In this document: positions 57,808-64,000 of the stretch, in pieces
Layout of the letters: each line of letters begins with the position of its first letter
Position numbering within the stretch: position 1 is the first letter of the stretch
NCBI RefSeq assembly: GCF_002775205.1
Contig: NC_036460.1
Location: 15,156,402-15,220,401 of the forward strand
DNA length: 64,000 bases
Direction: 5' to 3'
Source: Xiphophorus maculatus
Lineage: Eukaryota; Chordata; Actinopteri; Cyprinodontiformes; Poeciliidae
Position numbers and translations under genes: made by a program
The notes under the pieces: model-generated
What the model was told of the DNA's origin: nothing
Database searches by the model: none
What the model saw: only the letters and a program-made list of their open reading frames with translations

Positions 57808-60309
57808 TTATCTTCTGTTTCCTTCTCTTATAACTGCTGTAAAGTTTCTAAAGCCTTTGCTTCTTTGTCGTTCGGCTAGGTGTTCTAGACTCTCATCTCG
57901 GTTTTCTTCCCAATAGTTTTTCTCAATATCTTCCTTGAAAAATACCTGAAAAAATAGATTTTACATCAGCTTGATAAAATATTTTTACTACCCATTTTAC
58001 AACTAGCATAATGCTTACCTCTTGGTGATCATCTTCTAATACAGTGTTTTCAGAAATGTTTCTTTTTGGACTTTCAGCAAGCAACACTCTTGCAGATGAT
58101 GGTTATAATGCTGAAATGATAAACAGTTAACAGGGCTTGGATGATCACAGGAACTTTAAATAGGCATGACGGATTTATAAAATATCCAATTTCCTTGATA
58201 ACATGAAGCATAAATCAACAAATTAGATCAAACTGAATGCTACGTACCTGCAGATACAAAACTTGATGTTTAATTACTCAAGACTCTGGTGTTCAAGACT
58301 CCTTATGTGCCAAAACATCTCTCTTTGATAGATCTGATGATGTTTGGACAAATCTATCTGTCTGCACCATCTTATTCTCTTTAGCTACAATTATAAGTAC
58401 ATGCAGCTGAAGTCACAAGCAGCTTGAAAGCATAACTGACCTTTATCAAAGTAGCTTATTTGTGCACTTTACCTTTTTTACTGTGTAGTTTAACCATTCT
58501 GTGGTAGTAAATATTATGTTTCTGCACTTCTTTTTCTCTGAGCTATTTCAGAAAGAAAGAAAGAAATCAAAAGTTGCGTATTATACATAGCTATGGAGAC
58601 AAGAGTGACATCTCAGCACACAGGATCATTATCATTATTTCAGTAGTCATTTCAGTAATTCAATTTAAAAAGCAAAATTCATATACAAAGAAAAGTATGT
58701 TTTGAGTTTTTGTTTCTGGTAATGTTAACAAAACTCCAAGTTTTCAAAGTCAGTGACAGTTTGGGGAGCCACTTCATCTGTTTATGTTGGTGCACTATTG
58801 TCTACTCCAAAGTCAGAGCAGCAATCTGCCAGGAAATTGTAGAGCACTTCATGCTTCTTTGTGCTGACAAGCTTTAAAGAGATGCTGGTTTCAATTTCCA
58901 ACAGCACCCTGTACCCTCTCATACTGCAAAAGGTACCAATAATAACTACTAATAGTCATGTTATCATTGTGATTGATTTGTCAGCAAACTCTCCTGAATT
59001 AAACGTGATAGAGAAACCTATCAGTGTGATACCTATCAGTCATTTCATGCTCACCTGAAGCTCTTTGGTCAGCTGGTGGATGTGTTCTTGCAGACAGACA
59101 GATGCTCTTCTTGCCTCTCTGAGCTTTCTTTGTTCGGAGTCTATTTGGCGTTTGAATGATTCTTGGTACAACTCAAGGGTTCTCTCCATGTTCTAAAGTA
59201 TAAGGAGACAAAAAGAAATGCAATGCACGACCAAATAAAAGGGCTAGACTTTAAGACTAAAAACTTAGGGCTTGATCATGCATTCTGATTTCAACTTTGA
59301 AGTGAGCTAAATCCCAGCAACGCACTCAAGCCTCCATACCATACACCTTCGAACCTGTATCTTCCGATCCCTGTCCTCCAGCTGTGTAGTGGCACAGGCC
59401 AGCTTCAGGGTGAGCTCCTCCCTCTCCAGTAGACTCTGGTCCTGGCTGAGCTGCTGCAGGTGCTGTAGAGTGTCCTTCATGCTGAGCAGCTTTCTTTCCG
59501 TGGCCTGCAGCTGCCTGCCCAGGTTGTCACGGGACACGCGGGTTTCACGGAGCAAACCCTGAAGAGCTTTGGTTTCATTGTTGTGCTTGGCTAAAATCTG
59601 GAAACAGGCATAGAAGGAACATGGTTTCTTTGGTATTGGTTGTGCTGGTAATTCAGGAATACTCTTTAAATTTGAATTGCATTAAAAAAAAGAGTATGTT
59701 TACTTTCTGTTTTCAGACGTAGATAGGGCATACTTTGCTGACAGAATGGAAGTGAAATCTGAAGAGATGAAATTATGATCCAACCTGGGAGATGCCGTCA
59801 TTTGAGTCTCTGAAGTGCTGCTGCGCCACCATGTGGCGGTGCTGGACTTTCTTCAGCAGTTTGTTCTCAGTCTTGGCTTCACTGAGCTGCTGCTGCAGAT
59901 CCCAAACCTGGCTCTTCAGCGCCCAGATGCAGTTCATGTTGGGGGCTTGGTTCACTGACTTGAAACCTTGCAGAGTACGGATTGGAGGCATCTTCAGGAT
60001 TTCATGCTTCATTTTCTGCTTCTGGACTGCTTGGGCTTTCGTGCCTGAAGGGAAAAATTAATTTGTTTGGTTATGACAGGAAGAAGTAGCAACCCACTCT
60101 ATCTGTAGTCAATTACATCTTGCATTGCCTTCACTGTATCCAGATTTCTTTGATCCTTGGAGTTTGGCTGGTGGGTGCTCATCTGGAGTCCTGTCAGCTC
60201 TCTCCTCACGGTCAGATGGATACCCTGGACCATCAGAAGAACCACAGCAGGGACTGGACCACCTGGAGGTGTTGGTACTGCAGCTCACTGTATCACGATC
60301 CCCATCCAT
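57808..60309 (-). CDS. LCA5L: LCA5L, lebercilin-like coiled-coil protein (short form)
   Basis: Relative of lebercilin (LCA5), a ciliary coiled-coil protein; LCA5L's exact role is unclear. Seven exons: 60117-60309, 59785-60044, 59355-59597, 59055-59192, 58473-58542, 58019-58086 and 57808-57945, giving 369 residues. Core signatures: WDLQQQLSEAKTENKLLKKV, MVAQQHFRDSNDGISQ, KHNNETKALQGLLRETRVS and LLSMKDTLQHLQQLSQDQSL, then HNIYYHRMVKLH in exon 5, the family's NIYSxRxxK block. Residues about 85-300 are continuous coiled coil. Human LCA5L is about 670 residues, so the tail here is much shorter. Exons 6 and 7 are open and in phase, but the exon 6 acceptor (CAAGAG) has a poor pyrimidine tract. Confidence 0.85.
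58087..58472 (-). other. LCA5L: LCA5L intron 5
   Basis: Intron of 386 nt upstream of the weak exon 6 acceptor. A much better acceptor (TTTATCATTTCAG, near 58,120) exists, but the frame behind it hits a stop, so its use would truncate the protein. Confidence 0.55.
58543..59054 (-). other. LCA5L: LCA5L intron 4
   Basis: Intron of 512 nt; nothing recognised. Confidence 0.75.
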
Positions 60310-61927
60310 ACAACTTTAAGAAGAATTTGACACTTTGTGAAACATAAGAAAGATTTTTCTTGTCAAAACCGGAAACAACTCAGCTTAGTAAATCGGCCTA
60401 TGCTAATTAAATGTCTTTGGAATCTTATCTAAATGTTTAATCCTAAACAGAATTTTTACTTTTGAAAAAACGCCGGTTGTCATGGCACCTGCTACGGAAC
60501 TCATAATGAAGCTGAAGTTAGCATGTGATTCAGAACTTAGTTAACTTTTATTTTATTTTTGATTTTTAAAAAATCTAAAATAGTTAGAATGACCAAACAT
60601 GTCATTCCCCACCTGTTACAGATTGCATAAAAAGTGTCAGTCATGGTGTAAAACTGGAGGGCCACCAATCAGTCTTTCCTGATGCCAAAAGTAGAAACCT
60701 TTAGATGTGACTCTGCTTCAGCACACCTGAGTCAAACAATGAGGTCATAAGATGGACTCTGGACAACTTGACTGCATACTGAGGAGGTAATTCAGCCATT
60801 TAATTCAAGTGCGTTGGATAGGCTACATCTAAAAGTTGCAGGACACCAGTCCCCAAGTCCTGAAGACCAAATTGTTTTACAGCATCCGATGGTCTGTAGA
60901 ATAACGTGGTCCAAGTTTTGAGTGGTGTAGTTGGACCAAGTGATGAAGCCAAAAAGGTTTAGAAACTGCCGATTTTAATTTTCACAAACTGGAATTGATT
61001 GAATCTCTCATTATTGTAGAATAACCTGGTTGATTTATTATTGTCCATATAGAGCCACATTTATGGTGCGTAGGAAGCCAAAAAAATAAAGTTTAACAAA
61101 CTTTGCTTTATATAATTTATTTTAATCAAATATTTAGTTCTATGTTTGAACAGTCTTGCTGAATTATATATGTTTTTATCAGTCTTCAAATTAAATAAAA
61201 GTTTTTCCAAACCGTGTTTATGACTAACCCAGGGCAACATTAAGGACAGTCCAGTCCTTAAGCAGCAGAATATCCCTTTAATCAGGTTCCGAATCAGATA
61301 CCAACTTTTTTATATAGTTTAACAAGAAAATAAAATGACTTGAAATTTAACAAAAAATCACAAACGCTATAGCTATAGGTCACAGTAACGTTGGACTCAA
61401 CATTTACCCTTATCTCTATATTCTTGTGTGATTTAAAACATTTTTTAAAATCAGTTTAAAGCAAAAAAAAAAAAAAAACAACATAATAATTTAAAAATAC
61501 GCCTATATAAGTTAAATTAAGCTACAAAAAAGCGATTATAGCTAATAAAGTTAAATAAATAACCTCTTTAAATAAAATAACAGTTTCATATTAAAATAAG
61601 GACTGTGATTCCCGCAGTGCTGTTCACAGCTATTTCTGTCCTTCTCAGCATGGACTTAGAAACTAACTTGCCTTTCTTTCCCTGAGCCGACAGACAGCTG
61701 AAGCTGCCAATCAGTATGCGGCGCTGCGCACCAAGGGGCCAACTAACCAATCCGCCTCTAATGGAGCCCGGAGACAAAAATACCTCCAGCAATGTGTGTC
61801 AGTGTGTGTGTGCGATCCCACTGTTATTTCTCGGTCCGGGGTGCGCTCTAATAATAGAGCAGGCAGACTTCTCCTTTAAGGCCCTTCTTGTTGCACTGCC
61901 ACCTCTTCAACATAGTTTGTAGTAAAA
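60310..61927. promoter_or_regulatory. Divergent LCA5L/SH3BGR intergenic region
   Basis: Holds both 5' regions, 1.6 kb between start codons. A worn interspersed repeat lies at about 60,640-60,880. The last 250 bases before SH3BGR are less AT-rich and include CCAAT (61,747-61,751) and a GTGTGT run. No TATA box is assigned. An upstream non-coding exon of LCA5L may also lie here. Confidence 0.45.
60640..60880. repeat. Degenerate DNA-transposon relic
   Basis: AAACTGGAGGGCCACCAATC at the left, CAGCACACCTGAGTCAAACA in the middle and GCAGGACACCAGTCCCCAAG at the right reproduce the order of a common fish interspersed repeat. No coding capacity. Confidence 0.5.

Positions 61928-64000
<2,073 letters not shown>

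Overview
This window comes from the nuclear genome of a teleost fish. It is AT-rich, its genes are split into many small exons with GT-AG introns, the encoded proteins are vertebrate-specific orthologues, and the introns carry interspersed repeats of kinds common in ray-finned fish (a Tigger-like element, a hAT-like element, and old DNA-transposon and LINE tails). I cannot name the species. All identifications rest on family recognition and on exon-by-exon translation with phase checking; no database was searched.

Layout, left to right. (1) 5,236-21,915, minus strand: MIPEP, mitochondrial intermediate peptidase, 18 exons with the HEXXH metalloprotease motif; its last coding exon lies left of the window. 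(2) 24,982-48,545, minus: BRWD1, about 45 coding exons that join in phase to about 2,221 residues, with WD40 repeats, a crypto-Tudor-like region, two bromodomains and a long charged tail. (3) 50,607-53,766, minus: HMGN1, six exons, 98 residues. (4) 54,432-57,209, plus: GET1 (WRB), five exons, 170 residues. (5) 57,808-60,309, minus: a short LCA5L (lebercilin-like), seven exons, 369 residues. (6) 61,928 to beyond 64,000, plus: SH3BGR, first three exons; the final two bases of the window are a candidate acceptor AG for exon 4.

The order BRWD1-HMGN1-GET1-LCA5L-SH3BGR matches the human chromosome 21q22 block, so the right 40 kb is conserved vertebrate synteny. MIPEP, on human chromosome 13, sits upstream of it here. 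HMGN1/GET1 and LCA5L/SH3BGR are divergent pairs; GET1 and LCA5L are convergent with their ends only a few hundred bases apart. The genes do not form a pathway: BRWD1 and HMGN1 act on chromatin, GET1 inserts tail-anchored proteins at the ER, MIPEP trims mitochondrial precursors, LCA5L is a cilium-type coiled coil and SH3BGR is a thioredoxin-fold muscle protein.

I found no evidence of a previously undescribed system. The points most worth checking concern RNA processing: a UG/UA microsatellite at the MIPEP exon 7 acceptor, a 75-nt in-frame open intron in the BRWD1 tail that would insert a hydrophobic segment, three GC-AG introns, a BRWD1 intron that is mostly transposon, a 97-bp hairpin-bearing minisatellite in MIPEP, and an octamer/CCAAT cluster inside BRWD1 intron 4.
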